From a virus, in the IMG/VR virus record IMGVR_UViG_3300042556_001279, positions 1 to 32,413 of that record: DNA of 32,413 bases; one strand, written 5' to 3'. The notes below the pieces were generated by a model. The model worked only from the letters and a program-made list of their open reading frames with translations. It was not told the DNA's origin and made no database searches. Position numbers and translations under genes: made by a program. This document shows positions 12,639 through 18,953 of this stretch, in pieces (the first letter of the stretch is position 1; each line of letters starts with the position of its first letter).

Positions 12639-13464
12639 TCGTCACCTCCTCGGGCTCTGCCATGAGGATCTCGACGCGGCCCATCAGCAGCCGCGTCAAC
12701 TCGGCAAACTCGTCGTCGCTGATCTCGCCGCCGTCGTGGTAGACGTCGAGCTTGCTGCGGAGCGCCTCGCACGCCTCAATCGTCGTGGCACTGCCGATGG
12801 CAAGGCGGCCAGCGTCGGCGCGAGACCGCTTGATCTCGGGCGTGTGCTTGGGCTTGAGCGGCACAACCGTCTCGGTCGTGTCGAACTTGGGCCGCACAAC
12901 CACGGGCTCGCGGACGGGCTCGGGCGTGGGGTAGTCCTGGGCCTCCTCCGCAGTCACGAGTCCCTTCAGCACGTCAGGGAAGGCGTCACGCAAAGCAAAG
13001 CCGCGAGCCCTCATCTGGAGCATCCGCCGCGGGTACTGGCTCCAGGGGCCGCTCTTGCCCCACAGCCCTGCCTTCTTGGCGTCATCAACCGAGAACCGGC
13101 TGATCGTGGCGTCCGGGTAGCCTCTCCGCTTGGCATCGCAGATGGCGACCATCTTGTCGCCGTCACCCTCGATCGTCTCGCGGACGTACTCGCAGACGGG
13201 CGAGCCGACGCAGACAGCCTTGGCCGTGTCGCCGTAGATCGACGGGCGACCGTTCACGACGGCGATGCCCTGGACAGCCTGCATAGGGGCCAGGCCAAGC
13301 TCCGCACCGTGCTGGATCGCCAGCAGGCAGGATTCCGGCTTGCCACGGAAATCCTTGGGAGCAAAGTCACTGGCGGCCAGCATCTTCGCGAACTGCATGG
13401 CGTCCGAAACAGATTGCAGCGAAAGCCCTCGGGGCTGCGTCTGCGTAGAAATCTCCGTGCTCAT
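12631..13464 (-). CDS. recT: RecT-family single-strand annealing recombinase
   Basis: A 277-residue protein started at ATG 13464, which has AAAGGA and GAGAG upstream; the longer open frame is Arg/Pro-rich and unlikely. The core is typical of RecT-like annealing proteins: AMQFAKMLAASDFAPKDF, then ESCLLAIQHGAELGLAPMQA, then VQGIAVVNGRPSIYGDTAKA, and later PWSQYPRRMLQMRARGFALR with DAFPDVLKGL. It anneals complementary single strands in phage recombination. The C-terminal third is a variable linker plus a helical region. It heads the replication/recombination operon with the DUF669/SSB-like gene, and RusA lies further downstream. No exonuclease partner (RecE/YqaJ) is visible. Confidence 0.9.
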   Translation of the reverse strand: MSTEISTQTQPRGLSLQSVSDAMQFAKMLAASDFAPKDFRGKPESCLLAIQHGAELGLAPMQAVQGIAVVNGRPSIYGDTAKAVCVGSPVCEYVRETIEGDGDKMVAICDAKRRGYPDATISRFSVDDAKKAGLWGKSGPWSQYPRRMLQMRARGFALRDAFPDVLKGLVTAEEAQDYPTPEPVREPVVVRPKFDTTETVVPLKPKHTPEIKRSRADAGRLAIGSATTIEACEALRSKLDVYHDGGEISDDEFAELTRLLMGRVEILMAEPEEVTNA

Positions 13465-13592
13465 CTCTCGCGTCCTTTCGTGAATGAATGCCCGGCTGGC
13501 GTCCTGCTCACCGGGTGGTATTGCGTCCCTGCTGCTCGGGCTCCGCCCGACTCCTTCCGCCCGCTGCGTCCTGCTCGCAGGCGGTCCTCTCC
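13465..13592 (-). promoter_or_regulatory. recT leader with hairpin and short repeats
   Basis: This 128-bp gap ahead of recT contains a tight hairpin (TCGGGC, GGA, GCCCGA; plus-strand positions about 13539-13553). It also has three copies of AGCAGGACGC or AGCAGGGACGC (plus-strand GCGTCCTGCT at 13499-13508 and 13566-13575, GCGTCCCTGCT at 13523-13533). AAAGGA, the recT ribosome-binding site, ends the leader. There is no gene in it. It could tune recT translation or act as a weak attenuator after the first gene of the operon. Confidence 0.35.
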
Positions 13593-13817
13593 TCAAAACG
13601 TGATGTCTCTCACGGGCACCGACAGCCACGCCCCGCCGACGTCGATACAGGCGTCGCCGTTGTCAAAAAACCAATCGATCCTGCCGCTCCAGGGCTTGCC
13701 GCAAGACACGCCTGACACGTAGTCGCCGACGGCGTAGGTGCGGGCGAGGGCCGACGGCATCGTGTGGTCGGCCATTCCGGCCACGGCTGCGAGGTATTCC
13801 GATCTGTGTGCGTCCAT
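13593..13817 (-). CDS. Small hypothetical protein, first gene of the replication operon
   Basis: A 74-residue protein starting at ATG 13817, with GGAG 9 bases upstream (an ATG three codons earlier has no spacing for it). The C-terminal half is beta-rich (YAVGDYVSGVSCGKPWSGRI, then DWFFDNGDACIDVGG, then WLSVPVRDITF) and looks like a small SH3/KOW-type barrel. It is the first gene after the strong promoter at 13848-13875. No family is recognised. A small barrel could bind nucleic acid or protein. Confidence 0.65.
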   Translation of the reverse strand: MDAHRSEYLAAVAGMADHTMPSALARTYAVGDYVSGVSCGKPWSGRIDWFFDNGDACIDVGGAWLSVPVRDITF

Positions 13818-13847
13818 GTGGGTCATCTCCGTTAGTGGTAGGGCGCA

Positions 13848-13875
13848 ACTATACGCCCGTACAGGTGATGGTCAA
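13848..13875 (-). promoter_or_regulatory. Strong sigma-70 promoter of the replication operon
   Basis: On the minus strand, TTGACC (13875-13870), a 16-bp spacer and TATAGT (13853-13848) form a near-consensus housekeeping promoter. Transcription would start near 13841, about 25 bases before the ATG at 13817. Unlike the three other promoters nearby, its spacer has no TACCGNNNNCGGTA operator, so it may be constitutive or controlled from the operator pair about 100 bp upstream. Confidence 0.7.
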
Positions 13876-13956
13876 GCGTCGCAAAAGGGATTTTCGATAC
13901 TGTTTTCCTGCGGCGAAACGCAGGTTGCGGGAGTGGTTGTTGTGTTCAGTAGTCGC

Positions 13957-13970
13957 TGCCGGTAGCGGTA
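13957..13970. promoter_or_regulatory. Operator A (degenerate TACCGNNNNCGGTA)
   Basis: The sequence reads TGCCGGTAGCGGTA on the plus strand, TACCGCTACCGGCA on the minus strand, one base off the perfect palindromic ends. Its centre lies 31 bp, about three helical turns, from the centre of operator B, and the two sites are in opposite orientation. On the plus strand the last TA begins a possible -10 (TAATGT, 13969-13974) with a weak TTCAGT 18 bp upstream, but no convincing plus-strand gene follows. Confidence 0.6.
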
Positions 13971-13983
13971 ATGTTGGGTGCAA

Positions 13984-14011
13984 AGCGTACCGCTACCGGT
14001 AAAGATGTCAA
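13984..14011 (-). promoter_or_regulatory. Promoter with operator B in its spacer
   Basis: On the minus strand, TTGACA (14011-14006), a 16-bp spacer and TACGCT (13989-13984). The 14-bp site TACCGCTACCGGTA (13988-14001) fills the spacer, and its last TA is the first two bases of the -10. The same geometry occurs at 15339-15366 and 15684-15711. The -10 is weak. The predicted start near 13977 would give a transcript running over operator A into the replication operon. The -35 overlaps the stop region of the upstream small gene. Confidence 0.65.
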
Positions 14012-14151
14012 CCAAGAAATCGGGATGCTGCGGAAACGGCGGCGTCAATGCACTGGGCAACGGCTCGAGCCAGCTCGGAGTCGGTGCCAAGCTGCTGGCC
14101 CAGGCGGACCAAGAGCAGGGAACGAATGATGGCGTCCATGTAGCGTTTCAT
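14008..14151 (-). CDS. Very small hypothetical protein
   Basis: A 47-residue protein (MKRYMDAIIRSLLLVRLGQQ onward) whose ATG 14151 overlaps the TGA of the C5 methyltransferase gene (14150-14148). It is helical and weakly hydrophobic near the start and ends VAQCIDAAVSAASRFLG. The coupling to the methyltransferase is the main support. Its last codons overlap the -35 of the operator B promoter. No function can be given. Confidence 0.5.
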   Translation of the reverse strand: MKRYMDAIIRSLLLVRLGQQLGTDSELARAVAQCIDAAVSAASRFLG

Positions 14152-15062
14152 GTGGTCACCTGGCTTTCGGCTTGAATGATGGCTCGTCCGATGACTTCTG
14201 CGACCTGTGGCACGACGGCGTTTCCGAGGCATCGCAGTCGGTCCACCCGATCGGGTATCCCATGAGCCACTCGACCCACTGCGGGTTCAGTCTCCCACTG
14301 TTGCCTGCATCCATCCGGCCTCGCCCGCCGTCCCCAAGAACTGCATCCGTCAGCGATATCCCCGGATGGGCTTTGCTGGTCGCCGTGTTTCTTGAGCCGC
14401 TGCCGTTTGCGTCTCCTGCAGTTGGCGTCGGCCACTTCCGCACAGCAATCCCCAGGGACGGGCCAGGCTTGCCCTTGGTCTTGCCGTCCTTGTGATCCTG
14501 CACCCGCTGCTCGTAAGCCTCCAGTGGCTCGTCGTGATTCCCCCTGATGGCATGAAACACTGTCGGCGTAGGCCACAAGCCAGACCCTTTCGCGCCGGTG
14601 CGGGGCACCAACGTCGGCAGCGGCAATAACGTGCCATTCGCATACATACCCGACCGAGGCAAGCGCCCGCAGGATTCCGTGGAACGTGCGGCCTCCGTCA
14701 TGGTTGAGAAGGCCGATGGGATTCTCAGCCACAAAGAACCTTGGGCCGAGATCCGCAACAACTCGGAGGGCTTCGCCCCACATCCATCGCTCATCGCTCG
14801 CGCCTTTCTGCTTGCCTGCGTGGCTCACCGGCTGGCACGGCACGCCAGCACATATCAGGTCAACGTGCCACTCGGCGGCATCTCCAACCGGGAACGTGCG
14901 GACGTCAGCCCACCGCTGAACGCCAGGCCAATGCTTTTCCAACACGCGGCTGGCATATGGGTCAATCTCGACCTGCCAGCGGCACTCCATGCCAGCACGC
15001 TCTAGGCCCAAGTCGAAGCCGCCGATCCCGGCGAACAGTGATCCAAACGTCATCGGTCGCAT
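14148..15062 (-). CDS. DNA cytosine-5 methyltransferase (Dcm type)
   Basis: A 304-residue protein with the C5-methyltransferase motifs in order: motif I FGSLFAGIGGFDLGLE (6-21), the acidic EIDPYA (32-37), catalytic GVPCQPVSHAGKQKG (73-87, Cys76), AENP (112-115), PHRRERVWLVA (154-164) and motif X LGNAVVPQVAEVIGRAI (279-295). It transfers a methyl group to cytosine C5 and would protect phage DNA or help control genes; no restriction partner is adjacent. The stretch between motif VIII and motif X is low-complexity, and the same DNA carries a second conserved-looking frame (see 14156-14591). It lies under the operator-controlled early promoters. Confidence 0.9.
   Translation of the reverse strand: MRPMTFGSLFAGIGGFDLGLERAGMECRWQVEIDPYASRVLEKHWPGVQRWADVRTFPVGDAAEWHVDLICAGVPCQPVSHAGKQKGASDERWMWGEALRVVADLGPRFFVAENPIGLLNHDGGRTFHGILRALASVGYVCEWHVIAAADVGAPHRRERVWLVAYADSVSCHQGESRRATGGLRAAGAGSQGRQDQGQAWPVPGDCCAEVADANCRRRKRQRLKKHGDQQSPSGDIADGCSSWGRRARPDGCRQQWETEPAVGRVAHGIPDRVDRLRCLGNAVVPQVAEVIGRAIIQAESQVTT
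14156..14591 (-). other. Alternative +1 frame inside the C5 methyltransferase gene
   Basis: Overlapping the methyltransferase's C-terminal half, the +1 frame is open from at least 14794 to 14156. It carries GLWPTPTVFHAIRGN, a second KWPTPTAGDANGSGS, and SGRLNPQWVEWLMGYPIGWT. These WPTPT and LNPxWVEWLMGxPxGW elements are familiar as C-terminal segments of other phage DNA methyltransferases. They fit directly after the RRERVW block if one base is skipped near GAAAGGG (14591-14585). So the DNA appears to encode two alternative methyltransferase C-termini. This may be an old frameshift, a recombinational overlap or true dual coding. There is no evidence of translation here. Confidence 0.5.
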
Positions 15063-15083
15063 CCTTGCATCGTGGCGTTGGCG

Positions 15084-15287
15084 TCAAGCAATCCGCTTCT
15101 CAAGTCGAGACTCGTCGTTTGGGTAACGAGCAAGCGTGTCGGCGATGAACCGATCAGCCTGCTCAATTTCCGCAAACGCAAACTCACCGATCTTTACCCA
15201 GCCAGCAGAGTTCTTGATGGAATAGGTGACGTAGACGGTGTCACGGACACCAACGGTCCACATGCCTTGCTTCACCGTGCGAATCAT
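15084..15287 (-). CDS. Small hypothetical early protein
   Basis: A 67-residue protein, beta-rich at first (MWTVGVRDTVYVTYSIKNSA, then GWVKIGEFAFAEIEQADRFI) and helical at the end. ATG 15287 has GGAG about 9 bases upstream and lies about 45 bases after the predicted start of the operator C promoter. It is therefore the first gene of the transcript that goes on to the C5 methyltransferase. The fold resembles small phage proteins that take one substrate strand, but no family is recognised. Confidence 0.6.
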   Translation of the reverse strand: MIRTVKQGMWTVGVRDTVYVTYSIKNSAGWVKIGEFAFAEIEQADRFIADTLARYPNDESRLEKRIA

Positions 15288-15338
15288 CGACTTACTCCGG
15301 TTGGCGCTGCGTCAGGTCTCAATCGCCTGACTCCCAGA

Positions 15339-15366
15339 TCATTACCGGTATCGGTAAAGATGTCAA
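15339..15366 (-). promoter_or_regulatory. Promoter with operator C in its spacer
   Basis: On the minus strand, TTGACA (15366-15361), a 16-bp spacer and TAATGA (15344-15339). The operator TACCGGTATCGGTA (15343-15356) fills the spacer and shares its last TA with the -10. The sequence flanking the -35 (GGTTGACATCTTTACCG) is almost identical to that of promoter B. It drives the small gene at 15287 and probably the C5 methyltransferase. The gap 15288-15410 holds nothing else. Confidence 0.7.
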
Positions 15367-15410
15367 CCAAGATTGACGGATTTTCTATAAACCGTGCAAA
15401 ACACCGCTGG

Positions 15411-15677
15411 CTAGCGGGATTTTCGCCGCTTCCGCCTGGGCTTTCCGGCGGGCGTTTTGGCCTGGGCTTCGGCCTTTTTGCCGTTTGAGTGAGGGGCCAG
15501 TTCGCCACGCATGGCACGGCATCCCTCCACGCTCACCATCCAGGCCCGCTCGTTAGCCTTGAAACCCTGCAGCCGCCCCTCACGGAGCCGCAGCCGGATC
15601 AGACCGTCCGTGCATCCTGCGATGCCGCAGGCTTCCTCGACCGAGCACCACTTGCCGTCTGGAGTCATCGAAACCAT
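15411..15677 (-). CDS. Xis/MerR-like HTH protein, candidate repressor
   Basis: An 88-residue protein with an excisionase/MerR-type helix-turn-helix at about residues 10-55 (KWCSVEEACGIAGCTDGLIR, then LRLREGRLQGFKANERAWMV) and a strongly basic tail (KPRRKRRKSR). It is the gene nearest the integrase and divergent from it. Its own promoter overlaps operator D, and the ATG (15677) sits where transcription should begin, so the mRNA may be leaderless. It is the best candidate for the protein that binds TACCGNNNNCGGTA and may also act as excisionase. A second ATG at 15668 is possible. Binding is inferred. Confidence 0.65.
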   Translation of the reverse strand: MVSMTPDGKWCSVEEACGIAGCTDGLIRLRLREGRLQGFKANERAWMVSVEGCRAMRGELAPHSNGKKAEAQAKTPAGKPRRKRRKSR

Positions 15678-15683
15678 GCCTCA

Positions 15684-15711
15684 ACTCTACCGCTGCCGGT
15701 AGACAAGTCAA
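15684..15711 (-). promoter_or_regulatory. Promoter with operator D in its spacer, possibly leaderless
   Basis: On the minus strand, TTGACT (15711-15706), a 16-bp spacer and TAGAGT (15689-15684). The operator TACCGCTGCCGGTA (15688-15701) fills the spacer and shares its last TA with the -10. Seven bases after the -10 comes the ATG of the HTH gene (15677), so little or no 5' leader is predicted. Leaderless mRNA is known for some phage repressors, for example lambda cI from pRM. Confidence 0.68.
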
Positions 15712-15970
15712 TCTTCCGCCGCCGCTAGACCCATTTGTGGAAACCGACCAATGGCACGGCGTAGGATGGGGGCAGCCGAGCCAAGTATCAGCGGAGGGCA
15801 TGGAAGTGGTGCGACTGATCACCTGTGTGCATTCGACTACTAGTGAGCGTTTGTATACAGGTGTTCAGGTCTGGTATTCTTTCCCTTCCGCGGTGGCAAC
15901 GGCATGGAGCCGCTAGGTGTAGGTCGCCTAGAGGTTGATCGCACGGAGGCACCTGCGGAGAGGTGCTTCG
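15712..15970 (+). promoter_or_regulatory. Integrase upstream region with candidate promoter
   Basis: This 259-bp region between the divergent HTH and integrase genes contains a plus-strand promoter candidate: TTGTAT (15851-15856), an 18-bp spacer and TATTCT (15875-15880). The integrase RBS GGAGAGG lies near 15957-15963. No TACCG operator is present. A 38-codon frame from ATG 15800 to TAG 15916, with GGAG very close to its start, is open but overlaps the promoter and is weak. An attP core may lie here or beyond the integrase. None can be identified without host sequence. Confidence 0.45.
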
Positions 15971-16918
15971 ATGACGCTGAAAGAACTGCTGGACCGATAT
16001 TCAATTCTGAATGCCCTGTCCGATAGGACGATTGAGCTCTACGGCTGCACGCTAGACAGATTCCGCGATTTCCTGCGGGCGGAATCTGGCGATCAGACAC
16101 GCGAACCGACAGTTGCTGACCTCGACGACATGGTCGTCAGCAAGTTTTTGCGGTGGCGTGCGAAGACACCGCACCACGGGCGGATTCCAAAGCCTGCGTC
16201 TGTGCTCAAGGACCGCACGCAGATTGTCGCCTTGTGGAACTTCGCCGCTCGCAAGAGGCTGGCGGCAGAGTTCCCAGCATTGGCACGCATGAGGGTTGCC
16301 CAGCGAATTCCTCGAGCCTACACGGCCGATGACGTCGCCAAGATGATTCGGACAGGGCGGCTGCGCCGTGGCACCGTAGGTGGCCAGCCAGCCGCCTGGT
16401 GGTGGCCCACGCTGATCTACACGGGCTACTGCACCGCCGAGCGGATCTCGGCAATGCTCTCGCTTCGCTGGTCTGAGGTTGACCTCGACGGTTGCCGCGT
16501 CACGTTCCTCGGTGACACTCGCAAGGGCGGTTTGCGCGACATTGTGAGAGAGATCACCCCAGACCTTGCCAAGATGCTCCGCGCCCGCCAGCGGGCTCCT
16601 GGCGAGCTCGTATGGGATTGGGACCGCGTTCATCGGGATTCGATCTGGCAATCCCTCAAGCTGCTGTGCGCCAAAGCAAACGTCACCTACAGGGGCTTCC
16701 ACGGGCTGCGTCGTGCGGCAGCGTCCTATATGGCGGCCGGTCCAGGCGGGCGGGCTGCGGCGTCTGCTCTGCTTGATCACAGCAGCCCGAGGCTACTGGA
16801 GCATTATGTCGATCCAGCCATCTGCCCGCCGGAACGGACCAGCGTGGATTCGCTGCCCACGCTCGACCTCGGCTGGCCTACCGCACGAGGCCCAGAATCC
16901 ACTCCCGGTACAGGCTGA
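15971..16918 (+). CDS. int: Tyrosine site-specific recombinase (phage integrase)
   Basis: A 315-residue tyrosine recombinase and the only clear plus-strand gene. ATG 15971 is chosen because GGAGAGG lies 8 bases before it. The N-terminal SAM-like core-binding domain (residues 1-110) is followed by the catalytic domain. Catalytic residues read Arg158 (TAERISAMLSLRW), Lys185 (DTRKGG), His244 and Arg247 (FHGLRRAAASYM), His270 (LLDHSS) and Tyr279 (EHYVDP). All are present, so it should be active in integrating and excising the phage. It is divergent from the HTH gene, and its end overlaps the serine protease gene by about 40 bases tail to tail. Confidence 0.93.
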   Translation: MTLKELLDRYSILNALSDRTIELYGCTLDRFRDFLRAESGDQTREPTVADLDDMVVSKFLRWRAKTPHHGRIPKPASVLKDRTQIVALWNFAARKRLAAEFPALARMRVAQRIPRAYTADDVAKMIRTGRLRRGTVGGQPAAWWWPTLIYTGYCTAERISAMLSLRWSEVDLDGCRVTFLGDTRKGGLRDIVREITPDLAKMLRARQRAPGELVWDWDRVHRDSIWQSLKLLCAKANVTYRGFHGLRRAAASYMAAGPGGRAAASALLDHSSPRLLEHYVDPAICPPERTSVDSLPTLDLGWPTARGPESTPGTG

Positions 16919-17606
16919 CGCGGGTGTGAGCGGTCTCTTCGCCCTGGCGGCTCTTGAGCGTCGCGCCCTTCGCCGCCATCGTGAACGAGTTCACGCCAGC
17001 CAGCCGGCCGCCTGCGAATAGCGGGCCGCCGCTGTCGCCGGGGCTGATGCACAACTCGAGCACGCTTGTGCCGCACGCCGCATGGCACACGATGAGGCTG
17101 CGGTCGAACCTCTCGATCGTCTGCGTCCCGGCTCGCAGCCTGCCGTCGTGGTCCGTGTGCCCCTCGGTCAGCCGTCCGTGCAGCCCGTAGCCGGCGATGC
17201 TGACCACCTGGCCGACGTGCTCGTCGCCGTCCGACAGGGCAGGGAAGAAGTCCAGCTCGAGCGGCTCGTCGCAGCGGACCAGAGCGAGGTCGTGCAGCCC
17301 GTGCACGTCACGCTGCCAATCGGGATGGATCACGACCGTCGCCGCAGCCCGCGGCAGCGTCCCTGACGTCACGATGACATCGGTGCAGCCATGCACTACA
17401 TGAGCCGCGGTGATCGCCCAGTGCGGAGTCAGTAGCGTGCAGGACGCAGAGGCCCGCCTGCCGTCCCCACCGACGCCGCTGACCTTGCAGGTGTACGTCG
17501 AGAATCCACGCCCGTACTCGACATACCGGGCGTCGGGCACGGCATCGTCGGTCGTGCCGGCCACCAGCGGCGAGCACAGCACAGCGATGATGATGGCGGC
17601 ACGCAT
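16878..17606 (-). CDS. Secreted trypsin-like serine protease (S1 family)
   Basis: A 242-residue protein with a signal peptide (RAAIIIAVLCSPLVAG, residues 2-17) and the chymotrypsin-fold triad intact: His69 in TAAHVV, Asp106 in HDLALVR, Ser192 in SPGDSGGPL. Six or more Cys suggest disulphides. It would cleave proteins outside the cytoplasm. Such proteases are uncommon in phages; it may be a cargo gene affecting the lysogen. It ends inside the 3' end of the integrase on the opposite strand. No clear ribosome-binding site precedes ATG 17606. TTGACA (17631-17626) lies upstream without a good -10. Confidence 0.82.
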   Translation of the reverse strand: MRAAIIIAVLCSPLVAGTTDDAVPDARYVEYGRGFSTYTCKVSGVGGDGRRASASCTLLTPHWAITAAHVVHGCTDVIVTSGTLPRAAATVVIHPDWQRDVHGLHDLALVRCDEPLELDFFPALSDGDEHVGQVVSIAGYGLHGRLTEGHTDHDGRLRAGTQTIERFDRSLIVCHAACGTSVLELCISPGDSGGPLFAGGRLAGVNSFTMAAKGATLKSRQGEETAHTRVSLYREWILGLVR

Positions 17607-17631
17607 TGCCGCAGCATCGCGAAAGTGTCAA

Positions 17632-17690
17632 GCCGGGCGGGGGCGACCAGGGTGGAAAGGAGGGCACCCCGGCCGCCGCGCCCGCCCGGC
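17632..17690 (-). terminator. Long GC inverted repeat between genes (terminator candidate)
   Basis: A perfect 10-bp inverted repeat, GCCGGGCGGG at 17632-17641 and CCCGCCCGGC at 17681-17690, encloses about 39 bases. It begins immediately after the stop of the 17691 gene and lies before the protease start. It may end the tail/accessory transcript. The absence of a U-run and the large loop make intrinsic termination uncertain. Confidence 0.35.
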
Positions 17691-17915
17691 TCACTCAGGC
17701 ACGCCCGCCAACGCTGGCAGCGGCCTACGAATCTCGTCACGTCTCGCCAGCTCTACCGTGAGGTGATTCACCTCCGCGAGCAGCCGCTTCCGCTCGGCTA
17801 GGCATCGCAGCACCATGCCGGCGAGAGTACCGCTCGTGCCCGTAAACGCACCGCAGAATCGACGAGCAGCGTGCTCCATCGACTGCACCTCGTCGTCGCT
17901 GAGAGTCACGCTCAC
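17691..17915 (-). CDS. Small hypothetical protein
   Basis: A 74-residue protein starting at GTG 17915, which overlaps the upstream TGA as GTGA and has AAGGA 7 bases before it. It reads VSVTLSDDEVQSMEHAARRF then a Leu-rich C-terminal helix (VLRCLAERKRLLAEVNHLTV) that could form a coiled coil. The initial strand-helix layout resembles small DNA-binding or antitoxin-like proteins, but no partner toxin is visible. No function is assigned. Confidence 0.6.
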   Translation of the reverse strand: MSVTLSDDEVQSMEHAARRFCGAFTGTSGTLAGMVLRCLAERKRLLAEVNHLTVELARRDEIRRPLPALAGVPE

Positions 17916-18109
17916 GAGAAATCCTTCCACTCGTCGTCATCATCGTCGAGGTCGGCCCGCATCGCCTTGACCTCGGCGGAGATGCCCTGCAGGTGAGCAA
18001 CAGCCGCCGTCGCGAATAGCGTATGCGTCGTGGCAATCTCGCTCACCGCCCTGGCGATCGCCAGCACGTCCTGCTCGAGAGCGGACACGCGAGCCTCTAG
18101 GTCGGTCAT
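17912..18109 (-). CDS. Small coiled-coil protein with acidic tail
   Basis: A 65-residue protein: coiled coil MTDLEARVSALEQDVLAIAR, an alanine-rich helix, then an acidic end (RADLDDDDDEWKDFS). ATG 18109 overlaps the TGA of the HNH gene. The pattern (short coiled coil and Asp-rich tip) is common in small phage proteins of unknown role. Confidence 0.6.
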   Translation of the reverse strand: MTDLEARVSALEQDVLAIARAVSEIATTHTLFATAAVAHLQGISAEVKAMRADLDDDDDEWKDFS

Positions 18110-18915
18110 GGCAACTTGACCGCTATCTTGTTGATGTTGCGTTTAGCTTTTAGCACGTCCGATTCAGACCAAAACAACCTCATCTGCCCTCCGGGGATTT
18201 TGTCTTGCTTTCGCTGATTTTCTTCAGCCCACACTGGCCTTAGATTTGTGTAGTGGAACGCAACCGATTGCTGTTCGGGGTCAGTCAGGTCAAATGCCGC
18301 GCACGGAACAATGTGGTCGATGTGCCATTTACGGCGATTGGCCCAAGTCATGCCAGGAAGAAACTGTCTTTCAATGTGTGAAGCAAGCTGAACAGCGGTG
18401 CATCCAGAAACCTGCACAAGCCCTGCGCTTTTATGCGCACCGTGCGATTTCAGCACGGCATTGATTCTTCTTCTCAGCCTATCTGCAACAAGAAACGCAG
18501 GGTCCGAGTTCCTTTTGTTTCGCATGTACGCGGCAATCTCTTTACGCCTTTCAACACGGCGTTGCTTGTCTCGTTCTCTATAAGCCAAATATTGCCGCCT
18601 GCTAATCTCTTTATGTTTCTGTGGATTCAATTGCCGGCGTCGACGGATTCGTGCATTGATCTTTTCCCTGTTGCGCCTGGAATACTCGCAGACGGCAGCA
18701 ATGAAATGCTGGCGGTTTTTGGCATACCGTTCCCTTCCTTTTTGCCGAATTTTTTCTCTGTTTTTCTCTAGATATCGCCTGTTTGCCTCAACGGCCTTCT
18801 CGGGGTGCTTTAGGCGAAACTGCCGCATCCACTCTCGGTGATATGCCAGGCGCTTTTCGCGTTGCTCTGGCGTTTCGTTTGCGTGCTTCTTGGACAAGCG
18901 AGTAGAGTCGCTCAT
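18106..18915 (-). CDS. HNH endonuclease with basic repeat N-terminus
   Basis: A 269-residue protein started at ATG 18915 with AGGAGAG about 7 bases upstream. The first 150 residues are helical Lys/Arg-rich repeats (EKNREKIRQKGRERYAKNR, REKINARIRRRRQLNPQKHK) as in many phage HNH proteins. The C-terminal part is the nuclease: WHIDHIVPCAAFDLTD, then FHYTNLRPVWAEENQRKQD. The DNA looks more AT-rich than its neighbours and has its own promoter candidate, as expected of a mobile homing-type nuclease. Target unknown. Confidence 0.8.
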   Translation of the reverse strand: MSDSTRLSKKHANETPEQREKRLAYHREWMRQFRLKHPEKAVEANRRYLEKNREKIRQKGRERYAKNRQHFIAAVCEYSRRNREKINARIRRRRQLNPQKHKEISRRQYLAYRERDKQRRVERRKEIAAYMRNKRNSDPAFLVADRLRRRINAVLKSHGAHKSAGLVQVSGCTAVQLASHIERQFLPGMTWANRRKWHIDHIVPCAAFDLTDPEQQSVAFHYTNLRPVWAEENQRKQDKIPGGQMRLFWSESDVLKAKRNINKIAVKLP

Positions 18916-18953
18916 AGCCAACTCTCCTATTTGCGTAGGCGTGGTGGTAAGAG

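Noticed and set aside
12391-13722. Plus-strand frame of about 440 codons
   Set aside because: Opposite recT, whose protein motifs are unmistakable; no start signals on the plus strand.
13872-14090. Minus-strand frame across the operator A/B region; a similar one at 15284-15517
   Set aside because: Their shared peptide LVDIFT comes from the duplicated promoter/operator DNA, not from a common protein; both cross promoters and overlap better genes.
15712-15970. attP core or tRNA-derived attachment site
   Set aside because: No tRNA 3' end or core duplicate can be recognised without the junctions with the host.
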